A stretch of 64,000 nt of DNA from Peptococcaceae bacterium CEB3 (GTDB lineage: Bacteria; Bacillota; Desulfitobacteriia; Desulfitobacteriales; Desulfitobacteriaceae): positions 434,001 through 498,000 of the forward strand of contig LDXJ01000064.1 of the NCBI GenBank assembly GCA_001029295.1, written 5' to 3'. The position numbers and the translations under genes are program-made. The notes under the pieces were generated by a model, which saw only the letters and a program-made list of their open reading frames with translations, had not been told where the DNA came from and did not search any database. This document shows positions 1 to 8,085 of this stretch, piece by piece. Position 1 is the first letter of the stretch. Each line of letters opens with the position of its first letter.

Positions 1-1
1 T

Positions 2-607
2 TACGATGGTAGAGAAGCCCTGTCTTATATTGCCAATCAGGAATACCAACTTATAATTCTAGACTTGATGTTGCCTAAAGTTGATGGTCAGGAAGTCCTG
101 CGCAGAATTCGCGAAAAGAAGACCATCCCGGTGATTATTCTGTCCGCTAAAGATACAGAAATGGATAAAATACTGGGTTTAGGGCTTGGGGCGGATGATT
201 ATATGACCAAGCCCTTTACGATCGGAGAGTTGATCGCAAGAGTCAAAGCTCAGCTTCGCCGGTACACGGATTTTAATCTGAATACTAATGGTGCCGAATC
301 CAAGGTCTTGAAGCACGGCGATCTTGAGCTCGATACCGGTACATATGAGGTTACAGTGGACGGACTAAAAAAATCCTTAAGCGCCAAGGAGTTCGCCATC
401 CTGAAACTATTCGTGTCAAATCCCACCCGCGTCTTTACCAAATCCCAGATCTTCCAAGCCGTTTGGCAGGAAGAGAGCCTGACCGATGATAATACCGTCA
501 TGGTGCACATAAGCAGGCTACGGACTAAAATAGAGAGAGACCCATCCAACCCCGTGTACATCCAGACTGTGTGGGGTTTTGGCTACAAACTGGGCGAGGG
601 GTGTTAG
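2..607 (+). CDS. OmpR-family response regulator, 5' partial
   Basis: This is the DNA-binding half of a two-component system; its start lies before the window. The visible frame opens inside the receiver domain. The phospho-acceptor Asp lies in the LIILDLMLP strand, followed by the conserved Lys in MTKPF. A linker leads to a winged-helix output domain (LSAKEFAILKLF to VWGFGYKL), which is diagnostic of the OmpR/PhoB class. The stop is two bases before the histidine kinase start, so the two are co-transcribed and probably coupled. The ABC exporter just downstream is the likely target, as in bacitracin- or lantibiotic-response systems, but that is inference from position. Confidence 0.95.
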   Translation, partial: YDGREALSYIANQEYQLIILDLMLPKVDGQEVLRRIREKKTIPVIILSAKDTEMDKILGLGLGADDYMTKPFTIGELIARVKAQLRRYTDFNLNTNGAESKVLKHGDLELDTGTYEVTVDGLKKSLSAKEFAILKLFVSNPTRVFTKSQIFQAVWQEESLTDDNTVMVHISRLRTKIERDPSNPVYIQTVWGFGYKLGEGC

Positions 608-608
608 C

Positions 609-1532
609 ATGCTGAACCTCGCTCTTTTTCTTGTTCTCATATCCCTCGGCATCTTTCTCTTTCTACGATACTTCCATCTGCTACATCAATTGAAAAAGAT
701 AACGCAGATAACGAGGGAAATCCAGGCAGGTAATATTAATTTGCGTTACCGGCTGCGCACGCCCCAGAAGGACCTGGAGGATCTGGGCGGAGAGCTAAAC
801 AGGATGGTGGACCACTTTCAGAATGCTTTTGAACGGACCAGATTCTTAGAGGAAGAGCGCAAGAGGATGATTGCCAATATCTCACACGACCTGCGCACAC
901 CTTTGACCTCTTTACTGGGATACTTGGAAGCGTTGCAACATGACGAAACCCTGACAGTAGAGGAAAAAGAAAGGTTTCTTCTCATAGCGGCCCAAAAAGG
1001 GAAGGACTTACGGTCGTTATTGCAGGATTTTTTTGAACTGGCTAGGCTGGAAGAGGACGATTCCACACCGGAAATTCGCAGAGTTAATCTAGCGGAGATC
1101 GTGCCTGAGGTTCTCGTCGGATTGTATCCTGATTTTATGCAGGCTGGGATTACCCCTGTGGTTGGGATCCCCGATGCTCCTCTTCATGTGCGGGGAGATG
1201 CGGCCTACCTTCGGCGCATCTTAAACAACCTTCTGACCAATGCCTTGCGCTACGGCCTGGAAGGGAAGGAGATCGGTATCGGCATTCGCGAGGAAGCGGG
1301 CCTGGTCTGGATAGACGTTTGGGATAGAGGCAAGGGTATCTCGGCTCAAGACCTGCCCCATGTTTTTGAGCGCTTGTATACCGGCGAGGCTTCGAGGAAT
1401 ACTTCCCTCCGGGGCACCGGTCTGGGGTTGACCATCACCAAGAACCTGGTCGAAAAACAGGGCGGTCAGATCACTGTAACCAGCACACCCAATGAGAAAA
1501 CAATTTTCTCTTTTTACCTAATCAAGAGTTAA
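609..1532 (+). CDS. Sensor histidine kinase
   Basis: A membrane sensor kinase that should phosphorylate the response regulator encoded just upstream. ATG 609 was chosen because GAGGGGTG lies just before it; the frame stays open further upstream inside the regulator. One N-terminal membrane segment (about residues 1-22) is followed by a HAMP-like linker, the HisKA box with phospho-His 93 in SHDLRTP, an N-box (NNLLTNALRYG), and G1/G2 boxes (DRGKGIS, GTGLGLTI). There is no extracytoplasmic sensor domain. Such short kinases often sense through the membrane or through a partner transporter, and the ABC genes downstream fit that idea. At 307 residues it is short for the family. Confidence 0.95.
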   Translation: MLNLALFLVLISLGIFLFLRYFHLLHQLKKITQITREIQAGNINLRYRLRTPQKDLEDLGGELNRMVDHFQNAFERTRFLEEERKRMIANISHDLRTPLTSLLGYLEALQHDETLTVEEKERFLLIAAQKGKDLRSLLQDFFELARLEEDDSTPEIRRVNLAEIVPEVLVGLYPDFMQAGITPVVGIPDAPLHVRGDAAYLRRILNNLLTNALRYGLEGKEIGIGIREEAGLVWIDVWDRGKGISAQDLPHVFERLYTGEASRNTSLRGTGLGLTITKNLVEKQGGQITVTSTPNEKTIFSFYLIKS

Positions 1533-1628
1533 ACAATATTTATTTAAAAATTTAAGGATTTTGTAAGGAACTTTTAAATGGCTTGAAAGAACTGTTGTGT
1601 ATACTATGCTTCGAAAGGAGTGATTTCC

Positions 1629-2549
1629 GTGGGCTTTTGTTTACGAACCCATCATTTGACCAAACGCTACGGAGAAAAAGCAGTAGTTCATGACATTAAC
1701 CTGAGCATCAGGACTGGAGATATCTACGGTTTTTTGGGACAGAACGGTGCAGGCAAGACGACCACGCTGCGGATGCTCATGGGACTGATCCGGCCTTCGG
1801 CTGGAGAGATCGAACTATTCGGCGCAGGGTTGAAGGGTAGCAGGGCTATGGCTTTGGAGCGCGTCGGCGCTATTATCGAGTACCCAGGGTTTTATCTCAA
1901 CCTGAGCGCAGCAGAAAATCTGGAGATTCATCGCCGCCTCATGGGTATGGGCAACAAGGAATGCATTGATGAGGTTCTAACTACTGTTGGCTTGCTCGAT
2001 GCCAAACAACAAAAAGTAAAGAATTATTCCCTGGGAATGAAGCAGAGATTGGGAATCGCCCGGGCTCTACTTCATCATCCAGAGCTCCTAATCTTGGACG
2101 AACCGACTAACGGTTTGGATCCGGTAGGCATTAAGGAAGTCCGGCAACTCTTTCTAGATCTAGCCAGGCAACGTGGCATCAGCATTCTAATCTCCAGTCA
2201 TTTGTTAAACGAGATTGAGTTGCTGGCCACCAGGATCGGGATCATTCATAAGGGAAAGCTACTGGAGGAAATAGATTACGAGGCTCTGCAGAGAAAGGCC
2301 AGGCAATATCTAGAGATAAAGGTTGATGACGAGCAGCGGGCAGCCTATATTTTAGAGCAAAAGCTCGGAGTGACCGATTATCTTGTAGCCGGACCCGGCA
2401 TCTTGCACCTTTACGAACGTTTGGATCAGTCGGCGAAGGTCAACTTTACACTGGCTAGTAATGGTATCGGCGTCAAAGAGATCGTGCTGTCGGGGGATAG
2501 CTTGGAAGACTATTTCCTCAAAATCACCGGAGGTGCTAGGCTTGTTTAG
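1629..2549 (+). CDS. ABC transporter ATP-binding protein (BcrA-like)
   Basis: The ATPase subunit of a drug/peptide-type ABC exporter. The GTG at 1629 lies 8 bases after AAAGGAG; an in-frame GTG at 1620 overlaps that site and is unlikely. Walker A is GQNGAGKTT (residues 37-45). The signature is YSLGMKQRLG and Walker B with the D-loop is LLILDEPTNGLDPVG. The C-terminal about 80 residues resemble the extension of bacitracin and lantibiotic exporter ATPases (BcrA type). The permease starts inside its last codons, so the two are translationally coupled. The substrate cannot be told from sequence. Confidence 0.93.
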   Translation: MGFCLRTHHLTKRYGEKAVVHDINLSIRTGDIYGFLGQNGAGKTTTLRMLMGLIRPSAGEIELFGAGLKGSRAMALERVGAIIEYPGFYLNLSAAENLEIHRRLMGMGNKECIDEVLTTVGLLDAKQQKVKNYSLGMKQRLGIARALLHHPELLILDEPTNGLDPVGIKEVRQLFLDLARQRGISILISSHLLNEIELLATRIGIIHKGKLLEEIDYEALQRKARQYLEIKVDDEQRAAYILEQKLGVTDYLVAGPGILHLYERLDQSAKVNFTLASNGIGVKEIVLSGDSLEDYFLKITGGARLV

Positions 2550-3315
2550 CGTTTTTAATACGGAAATGATGAAGCTTAAAAATACAAAGATTCTTTGGCT
2601 GGTTCTTATTGGAGTATTACCGGCAAATCTTGTGAGCTTAATAGCCTTATTACCGAAAATAGCTCCAGCAGGTACTCCCGCAGGTATTAACCTGCAGGAC
2701 ATGTTTTACCGCCAGGGGCAGATGCTTACAATATGGGGGCCTGCTTTGTTTGCTCTGATGACTGGGTATATTATTGCCAGGGAATATCAGGAGCGTACGA
2801 TTAATCAACTGTTTTCCTATCCGGTCGCACGAGTGAGCTTTCTCGCGGCCAAACTAGCGGCAGTGTTAGCGCTCATTGCCCTAACCACAGTGCTGTCGAG
2901 TGTGTCTGTGTTTGTGGTCGGTGCTAAATTGGTTTTCCAGCAGCACGCAGATCTTAATGTGCTATGGTTGGGAATGAGAATGAACATGATGATCTGTGCA
3001 CTTTCGTTTGGTACGATTCCCGTGGCAGCAGCCCTAAGCATGGTAGGGAAGAACATTATTCCCGTCGCGGTTTTAGGAGTGTTTGTTACAGTCATCACTG
3101 CTATCGGTGAAGCTGGACATGGTAGTCAGGGCATCCTTTTCCCCTGGTTGACTCCTTACTGGCCTGTCCGACAACTAGCCCAAGGTATAGCCCAAAACTC
3201 CGGCCCGAATCCTTATGCGACGCCTGCGCTGGTGGTTCTTGCACTTACCTTCATTATCTCGCTAATCTTCTGCGTCGTATATTACGCCAGAGCGGATGTC
3301 CACAGTGGATCTTGA
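2542..3315 (+). CDS. ABC-2 type permease
   Basis: The membrane partner of the preceding ATPase. The proposed TTG start at 2542 overlaps the end of the ATPase gene by 8 bases and is preceded by GGAGGTG. An ATG at 2566 is the alternative. The 257-residue product has about six hydrophobic segments, an N-terminal amphipathic stretch, and a large loop after the first segment, as in BcrB-type ABC-2 permeases. Together with the two-component pair it forms a likely envelope-stress or antimicrobial-peptide response unit. No sequence motif identifies the substrate. Confidence 0.85.
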   Translation: MFSVFNTEMMKLKNTKILWLVLIGVLPANLVSLIALLPKIAPAGTPAGINLQDMFYRQGQMLTIWGPALFALMTGYIIAREYQERTINQLFSYPVARVSFLAAKLAAVLALIALTTVLSSVSVFVVGAKLVFQQHADLNVLWLGMRMNMMICALSFGTIPVAAALSMVGKNIIPVAVLGVFVTVITAIGEAGHGSQGILFPWLTPYWPVRQLAQGIAQNSGPNPYATPALVVLALTFIISLIFCVVYYARADVHSGS

Positions 3316-3344
3316 ATGGACTTTTTGGGGGGGAGAGATGAAAA

Positions 3345-4175
3345 GTGACAAATGTGGTTAATAGATCGGCAGTTGATATAAACCAAGAAAAATATGTGAA
3401 AATTAGTACTTTTGTTTTGAAAATTGTGGCGCTTATAGCCATGCTGCTTGACCATTTGGAAGGAAGTTTTCCTAATACATTCCCGGTTGTTTTTGGGTGG
3501 ATCGGCAGAATCGCCATACCGGTATTCATGTTCTGCGTTATTCAGGGTCTCATCCATACTGGCAATACAAGAAAGTATTTGTTCCGGCTCTATATCGGAT
3601 CCGTAGTTATGTCAGTTGGAAGCTTTATCTTGCAGACATTCTTTTCCAAAGCCCAGTTTCAGATTGCAGATAATATTTTTGCGACATTCTTCTTATTGGC
3701 TGTTCTGATTACCTTGACAAAAACCAAACTAACCCCGAATAAAAAAGTGAGATTATGGATTGTCTTCATAGTGATTCAAATTATCAGCTTTCTGCTCATC
3801 ATAAAGTTACAGACGGTATCCAGATCCTTCGCCTATTTAGCCAATGGGCTACTCCCAAACATTATTACCAGCCAAGGTTCTATTTTATTTTTGATGCTTG
3901 GTATTTTGATGTACGCCTTTAAAAATAACCGCCTGAAATTTTCGGTTATGTACGTTATCTTTTGCGTCTTAATGTTTGTCAGCGCGGTATTTTCTGGTTT
4001 TACAGTTCAAAATCTGTTCTATGCCAATTACCAGTGGATGATGATCATAGCCCTCCCGTTGATGCTTGCCTACAACGGCGAAAAGGGAAGAAGTCTAAAA
4101 TATTTCTTTTATGCGTTTTATCCTTTGCATACTTGGATTTTGTTCTTAATCGCAAACTTTGTACAAAGGAAATAA
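3345..4175 (+). CDS. TraX-family membrane protein
   Basis: A 276-residue polytopic membrane protein. The N-terminal block LKIVALIAMLLDHLE, the GWIGRIAIPVFMF segment and the following HTGNTRKYLFRLY loop are the hallmarks of the TraX family, which includes the acetylase of F-pilin. About eight membrane segments follow and the tail is a short basic stretch. The GTG start at 3345 follows a G-rich ribosome site (GGGGGGAGAG); no other usable start is near. No conjugation genes are nearby, so this is one of the many chromosomal TraX-like proteins of unknown acyl-acceptor. Family fair to good; function unknown. Confidence 0.75.
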   Translation: MTNVVNRSAVDINQEKYVKISTFVLKIVALIAMLLDHLEGSFPNTFPVVFGWIGRIAIPVFMFCVIQGLIHTGNTRKYLFRLYIGSVVMSVGSFILQTFFSKAQFQIADNIFATFFLLAVLITLTKTKLTPNKKVRLWIVFIVIQIISFLLIIKLQTVSRSFAYLANGLLPNIITSQGSILFLMLGILMYAFKNNRLKFSVMYVIFCVLMFVSAVFSGFTVQNLFYANYQWMMIIALPLMLAYNGEKGRSLKYFFYAFYPLHTWILFLIANFVQRK

Positions 4176-4289
4176 AAATAAATTGTCGTTTCAGTTCGGG
4201 TTGTAAGTATCTCTTCGATGACAATTAAAGTAAACCCGATAATGAATTCCTGATAAAAGGGACCGTCTAATCTTGGGAGGCGTATTGTA

Positions 4290-5006
4290 TTGAAAAGGAA
4301 ATTCTCCCTAGCAGGCTTATTGCTTATTATGTTCCTTTCCATAGGTGCCGGGTGGGGAGGGTGGCAGTTACTTCTGGCCCGTACGGGACCGGCAGTGCAA
4401 CTGCTGCCATCAATGGTCCGTAACCGCCTGGCAGCGTGCGGTGGCACCTATGTGCCACTGTCCGAAATGCCGCCAATGATGCTAAGGGCAGTGGTTTCCA
4501 CCGAAGATAATAGCTTTTGGAGCAACCCCGGTATTGATCCAGCAGGTATTGCCAGGTCTCTCGTGGCTGATGTTACTACTTTTAGCCTCGAACAAGGAGG
4601 CAGTACCATAACACAGGAACTTGTTCGTAATATGCTGCTCAACCCTAAAAAGACCCTGGGGCGCAAGATTAAGGAAATGCTTCTCGCCCTGGTCGTCACG
4701 CATTATTATTCAAAAGATGCCATTCTGGAAATGTATTTGAACGAGATCTACCTTGGGCATGGAGCCAACGGAGTGGAACTGGCGGCAAGGATCTATTTCA
4801 ACGCTACACCGGACGCCATGTCTCCAGCCCAGTGCGTGATGCTAGCGGGACTCCCTCAGGCACCATCCCTCTACGATCCACTGGTAAACTTGCATGCAGC
4901 AAGAGAAAGGCAACGGGAAGTTCTTGATAGCATGGTGCAATCTAGATATATCAGTGCGGCAGAGGCCGATCAGATTTATGCCAAGCCCCTAGGGCTATCC
5001 CGCTAG
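4290..5006 (+). CDS. Monofunctional peptidoglycan glycosyltransferase (GT51)
   Basis: Polymerises lipid II into glycan strands outside the membrane. The TTG start at 4290 has GGGAGG about 9 bases upstream. An N-terminal membrane anchor (about residues 6-30) is followed by the GT51 motifs: catalytic Glu72 in STEDNSFW, then GGSTITQELVRN, then the RKIKEM and LEMYLNEIYLGHG motifs. The second catalytic Glu lies in the last of these. The protein stops at 238 residues, so the transpeptidase half of class A PBPs is absent, as in MtgA-type enzymes. It stands alone; the neighbour downstream is convergent. Confidence 0.93.
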   Translation: MKRKFSLAGLLLIMFLSIGAGWGGWQLLLARTGPAVQLLPSMVRNRLAACGGTYVPLSEMPPMMLRAVVSTEDNSFWSNPGIDPAGIARSLVADVTTFSLEQGGSTITQELVRNMLLNPKKTLGRKIKEMLLALVVTHYYSKDAILEMYLNEIYLGHGANGVELAARIYFNATPDAMSPAQCVMLAGLPQAPSLYDPLVNLHAARERQREVLDSMVQSRYISAAEADQIYAKPLGLSR

Positions 5007-5036
5007 ACCTCGCGTAGGTTGAGTATCCCGGCCCGC

Positions 5037-5996
5037 TCAGACTTGGACTATTTTCCGGACATCCGGTGCAGGGCTCCGGGCACATTCACAGTCGGCCAGC
5101 AGATCCTGATGGGCGGAGGTGTAGCAACAGACAAAATCCGTAAAGGCTAAGCTGGCCCGGTTGGGCTTTTTGTCCTTGTGCCAGACGATAGCAAACTGCC
5201 GCTCCATGACGAAGTCCGCCACCCGCAATACCTTAAGCCGGCCGCAGGCCACCTCCCATTCCAAAGTCAGCGCGGAAGCAATCCCGAGACCGAGACCGGA
5301 AGAGACTAGGCGTTTGATAGCTTCCGGACTTTCCAGTTCCATAAGAATTTGGATAGGCAAGCCCCTTTGGGACATAAGTGTGCGGAAAACCTTGCGGGAG
5401 TTGGACCCCGGTTCGCGCAGGATGAAGGGTTGAGTGGCAAGTTGGGCAGCCGTGATTTCTTGACCGACAAAGGGATGGTCAGGTCCGGCGATCACGACCA
5501 GGTGATCGTTGAGAAAAGGCATCATGCTGCAATCCGAGGCATGGGCCAGGTCCCGTTCCACCAAGGCCATGTCAACTTGATTCTTGAGAATCTGTTCTTC
5601 CGCCCACTCAGTGTTGCCCATTTTAAAAGACACTTCCAGTTTCGGAAAATGCCGGCGAAATTCCGTCAGGAGTTGGGGTACGTAATACGTGCCCAGAGTC
5701 GAGGAAGTGCCAATGATGAGTTCGCCCGTGTTAAGGCCGCGGTAGTCGGCCAACATGTTTTCGGCCTGTCGCTCCGCCGCAAAAATCTCTTCCGCATACC
5801 CTTTAAGCTGTGCACCTGGCTCTGTCAGGTAGAGTTTCTTACCGATTTGCTCGATCAACTCCACACCGGTTTCCTCTTCCAGTTTGCGAACTTGGACCGA
5901 GACCGCTGGTTGGCTGATATGCAACTCCTCGCTCGCTTTGGAAAAGCTGAGACACTGGGCCACATAATAGAACACCTTAAGTTGATGCAAGTTCAA
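5037..5996 (-). CDS. LysR-family transcriptional regulator
   Basis: A typical LTTR with an N-terminal winged HTH (SFSKASEELHISQPAVSVQVRK, about residues 15-36) and a periplasmic-binding-protein-like effector domain (about residues 88-290). The frame can be opened at a GTG at 6005, but that codon lies inside AAGGAG. The TTG at 5996 sits 8 bases after it and gives the usual MNLHQLKVFYY start, so I choose it. The C-terminal end carries an unusual Cys-containing tail (DCECARSPAP). It is divergent from the siroheme/ferredoxin gene at 6189, which is therefore its likely target. The effector is unknown. Confidence 0.92.
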   Translation of the reverse strand: MNLHQLKVFYYVAQCLSFSKASEELHISQPAVSVQVRKLEEETGVELIEQIGKKLYLTEPGAQLKGYAEEIFAAERQAENMLADYRGLNTGELIIGTSSTLGTYYVPQLLTEFRRHFPKLEVSFKMGNTEWAEEQILKNQVDMALVERDLAHASDCSMMPFLNDHLVVIAGPDHPFVGQEITAAQLATQPFILREPGSNSRKVFRTLMSQRGLPIQILMELESPEAIKRLVSSGLGLGIASALTLEWEVACGRLKVLRVADFVMERQFAIVWHKDKKPNRASLAFTDFVCCYTSAHQDLLADCECARSPAPDVRKIVQV

Positions 5997-6188
5997 GGGT
6001 CTCACTCCTTCATCAGTTATCCCGAAAGTTTATCAATACCTTCGTACCTTTTGCTGGTTTTTGAACGGTCGGACCAAAAATTCTGGAACTGTTTTGGTTA
6101 GCTTCGGATGCATTTGTGATTGAAACCACACTCCGGCGAGATTCGGTCTGATACACTGGAAACAGCACCGTTGCGGGAGGATATGACC

Positions 6189-6824
6189 ATGGAAGAAAGT
6201 GCCCGGAGCTATAGTACCCAGAACTATAGTGCCCAGAACTATATCATAGAACACTGCCGGCCGGGCTGTCCCAAAGCCGCCAGGTCTTGGCGGGACTTAA
6301 ACGAACGCTTGCGCCCGGCCCTGGAAAGATTGGCGCTCGGGGAGAAACTCAAAGAAAAGTTCCCGCGGATTCTTTACCATCATTTGCCTAAGATTGGGAT
6401 CTCCGCTTGTCCGAACGGTTGCTCCCAGCCCCAAATCAGGGACATCGGCGTGATGGGTTTTATAAAACCTCGCTTTGAAGCGGAATTGTGCACGGATTGC
6501 CGGATTTGCGCCGGTGTTTGCCTGGAGGACGCGATTGATTTTGAGTCCGGCAGCTTCCGCCTTGACCCCGAGTCCTGTCTGGGCTGCGGGGACTGTATCC
6601 GCAGCTGCCCGTCCGGCGCTTTGCGCAAAGGAGAAAGCGGTTGGAAGCTGCTTCAGGGCGGAAGAGTGGGCAGGCACCCCCGCTTCGGGGAGCCGAGCGG
6701 ACAAGTGGTAACTGATGAGGAGGCGCTCTCTTGGGTCCTCGCGGTTCTGCGCCGGTATCTGGCCGACAGCGGACCGGGAGAGCGCCTGAGCCATTACTTG
6801 GAACATCATCTCATCAAACCCTGA
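6189..6824 (+). CDS. Sulfite/nitrite reductase-like 4Fe-4S protein with two ferredoxin motifs
   Basis: A 211-residue cytoplasmic iron-sulfur protein. Two earlier in-frame starts exist (TTG 6120, ATG 6183). ATG 6189 is chosen because GGGAGG lies 8 bases before it. A CRPGC pair near residue 20 and the ISACPNGCSQPQIRDIG motif resemble the siroheme/[4Fe-4S] half of sulfite and nitrite reductases. Two classic ferredoxin clusters follow: CTDCRICAGVC and CLGCGDCIRSC. It is too short to be a full sulfite reductase, since the substrate-binding repeat is missing, so a small sulfite-reductase-like or electron-transfer role is possible. It lies divergent from the LysR gene and upstream of a molybdenum oxidoreductase operon. 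Confidence 0.75.
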   Translation: MEESARSYSTQNYSAQNYIIEHCRPGCPKAARSWRDLNERLRPALERLALGEKLKEKFPRILYHHLPKIGISACPNGCSQPQIRDIGVMGFIKPRFEAELCTDCRICAGVCLEDAIDFESGSFRLDPESCLGCGDCIRSCPSGALRKGESGWKLLQGGRVGRHPRFGEPSGQVVTDEEALSWVLAVLRRYLADSGPGERLSHYLEHHLIKP

Positions 6825-6929
6825 TCTTCCGGTCTCGATCCCTGACTCGGGGTCTCCGGCCCCATCAGCTGGTTTCAAAGAGAAGTACTCTCAAGGAAAG
6901 ATCGCAGATACTCTCAGGGACAGATGCCT

Positions 6930-7655
6930 TCAGAGAGAGCCTCTCTCGGCCCTGGCATGGATCCAGCCGCTCAGTACGTTCAAATCGGGAATCGTAATCT
7001 CTTTTTTCGCAACATGGATGATTTGGCTCTGTTTCAGTTCTCCCAGAATACGGCTGACTGATTCCCGGGCCAGGCTGCACATGGCCGCCAATTCGGTGGC
7101 CGACAAAGGAATGGAGATCTGTACTCCCGCCGGGGTTTCCTGCCCGTGGGCATGGGCCAGGGCGAATAATTTAGCTCCCAGGCGCAGGCGGGCGTCGCCC
7201 AGGGAGAGGTTCTTAATTTGTCGGTAGCTCCTGCGCAAGTCGAGAGCCAAACTCCGGTAAAACAGCCAGAGCAAAGCGGGATGGGTTTGCAGGAATTGTT
7301 TTAAGGATTCCGTGTCCAGGCTGAGCACGTCACAGTTCTCCAAAGACAGCGCGGCCTGGGGATAGGGTTTGCCGTCAAGGGCGACTTCCGGAAAGAAAGT
7401 GGAGGGGCTGAGAACGCGCAGGATCTTCTCACTGAACTCAGTGGTCAGGAGCAGCTGAATGCGACCGTTCAGTAAGACAAAGACGGCGGTGGGGTCATCC
7501 CCCGAAAAGTAAAGATATTGTTTGGGCGCATAGCGGCGAACCCTGCCGTGTGTCAGCCAGAAATCAAAAAACTCACCCGGAAGATCTCCCCAGAAGGGGA
7601 CCTCTTCCAAAGCTTGGCGGATTTGACTTTCGTTAAGGACTCCGTGTCCAGACAT
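6930..7655 (-). CDS. Crp/Fnr-family transcriptional regulator
   Basis: A 241-residue regulator with an N-terminal cyclic-nucleotide-binding-type beta roll (about residues 20-130, including FSGDDPTAVFVLLNGRIQLL) and a C-terminal HTH (LSATELAAMCSLARESVSRILGEL is the recognition region). The frame is open far upstream to 7922, but ATG 7655 is preceded by GGAGGT at 8 bases. The cysteine pattern of true [4Fe-4S] FNR is missing, so it is not an FNR orthologue. It is divergent from the molybdopterin oxidoreductase operon at 8086 and is the best candidate for its regulator, much as CprK-type proteins act beside their target operons. Confidence 0.9.
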   Translation of the reverse strand: MSGHGVLNESQIRQALEEVPFWGDLPGEFFDFWLTHGRVRRYAPKQYLYFSGDDPTAVFVLLNGRIQLLLTTEFSEKILRVLSPSTFFPEVALDGKPYPQAALSLENCDVLSLDTESLKQFLQTHPALLWLFYRSLALDLRRSYRQIKNLSLGDARLRLGAKLFALAHAHGQETPAGVQISIPLSATELAAMCSLARESVSRILGELKQSQIIHVAKKEITIPDLNVLSGWIHARAERGSL

Positions 7656-7817
7656 TAGTATACCTCCGGCGCTGTAAGCGGTACTCCTCAAAGTCGAGGC
7701 TTTTTTAATATTTAACGTCTGTTTCTGTTTAATTTCTACTTTCTCTATTTCTCTATTTCGTGCTAAGTCCGGAAATTCCTGCCCCGTCCACAGGGAAGAG
7801 CACATCTTTTTCCGCTC

Positions 7818-7854
7818 CGTCTCGGCGAATGGATACACTGCGTCTCGGCGAATG
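7818..7854. repeat. Direct repeat, 14 bp twice, period 23 bp
   Basis: CGTCTCGGCGAATG occurs at 7818-7831 and again at 7841-7854. A spacing of 23 bases is about two helical turns, which would place both copies on one face of the DNA. It could be a tandem regulator site or just a local duplication. Confidence 0.6.
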
Positions 7855-7951
7855 ATTGTCTGTTTCTGATTTCGAATCCGTCTGCGGTTGGGAAGAGAAC
7901 GGATTTGCCCATTGATACCCACCCATGGTATAGGGGCAAGTCTAAGAAAAA

Positions 7952-7973
7952 TGACATGTTCTTAACGATGTCA
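7952..7973. promoter_or_regulatory. Inverted repeat, candidate Crp-type operator
   Basis: TGACAT, ten bases, then ATGTCA: a 22 bp dyad about 115 bases upstream of the molybdoenzyme start. The size is in the range of Crp/Fnr sites and a Crp-type regulator is encoded divergently. The half-site is not the FNR consensus TTGAT, so the assignment is inference only. Confidence 0.4.
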
Positions 7974-8085
7974 GAGCTCCTTTGCTCAGAAAGCGGCACA
8001 GGCCCGGATTTGTCGTTCGCATAAATTCAAGAAAAACTATATGCTTACTATAATAAAGAAAGTGTGTACAAAGGGGGTAAAGGAT

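Larger units (their letters stand above)
7656..8085. other. Divergent intergenic region between the crp-type gene and the molybdoenzyme operon
   Basis: 430 bases with no convincing gene. It must carry both divergent promoters. It contains a short direct repeat (7818-7831 and 7841-7854) and a spaced inverted repeat (7952-7973), listed separately. The stretch 8026-8070 is AT-rich and fits a promoter for the downstream operon, but I cannot point to a good -35/-10 pair. Confidence 0.5.

Noticed and set aside
7655-7922. N-terminal extension of the Crp-type regulator by 89 residues
   Set aside because: The extension has no conserved features, and a strong ribosome site points to the start at 7655.
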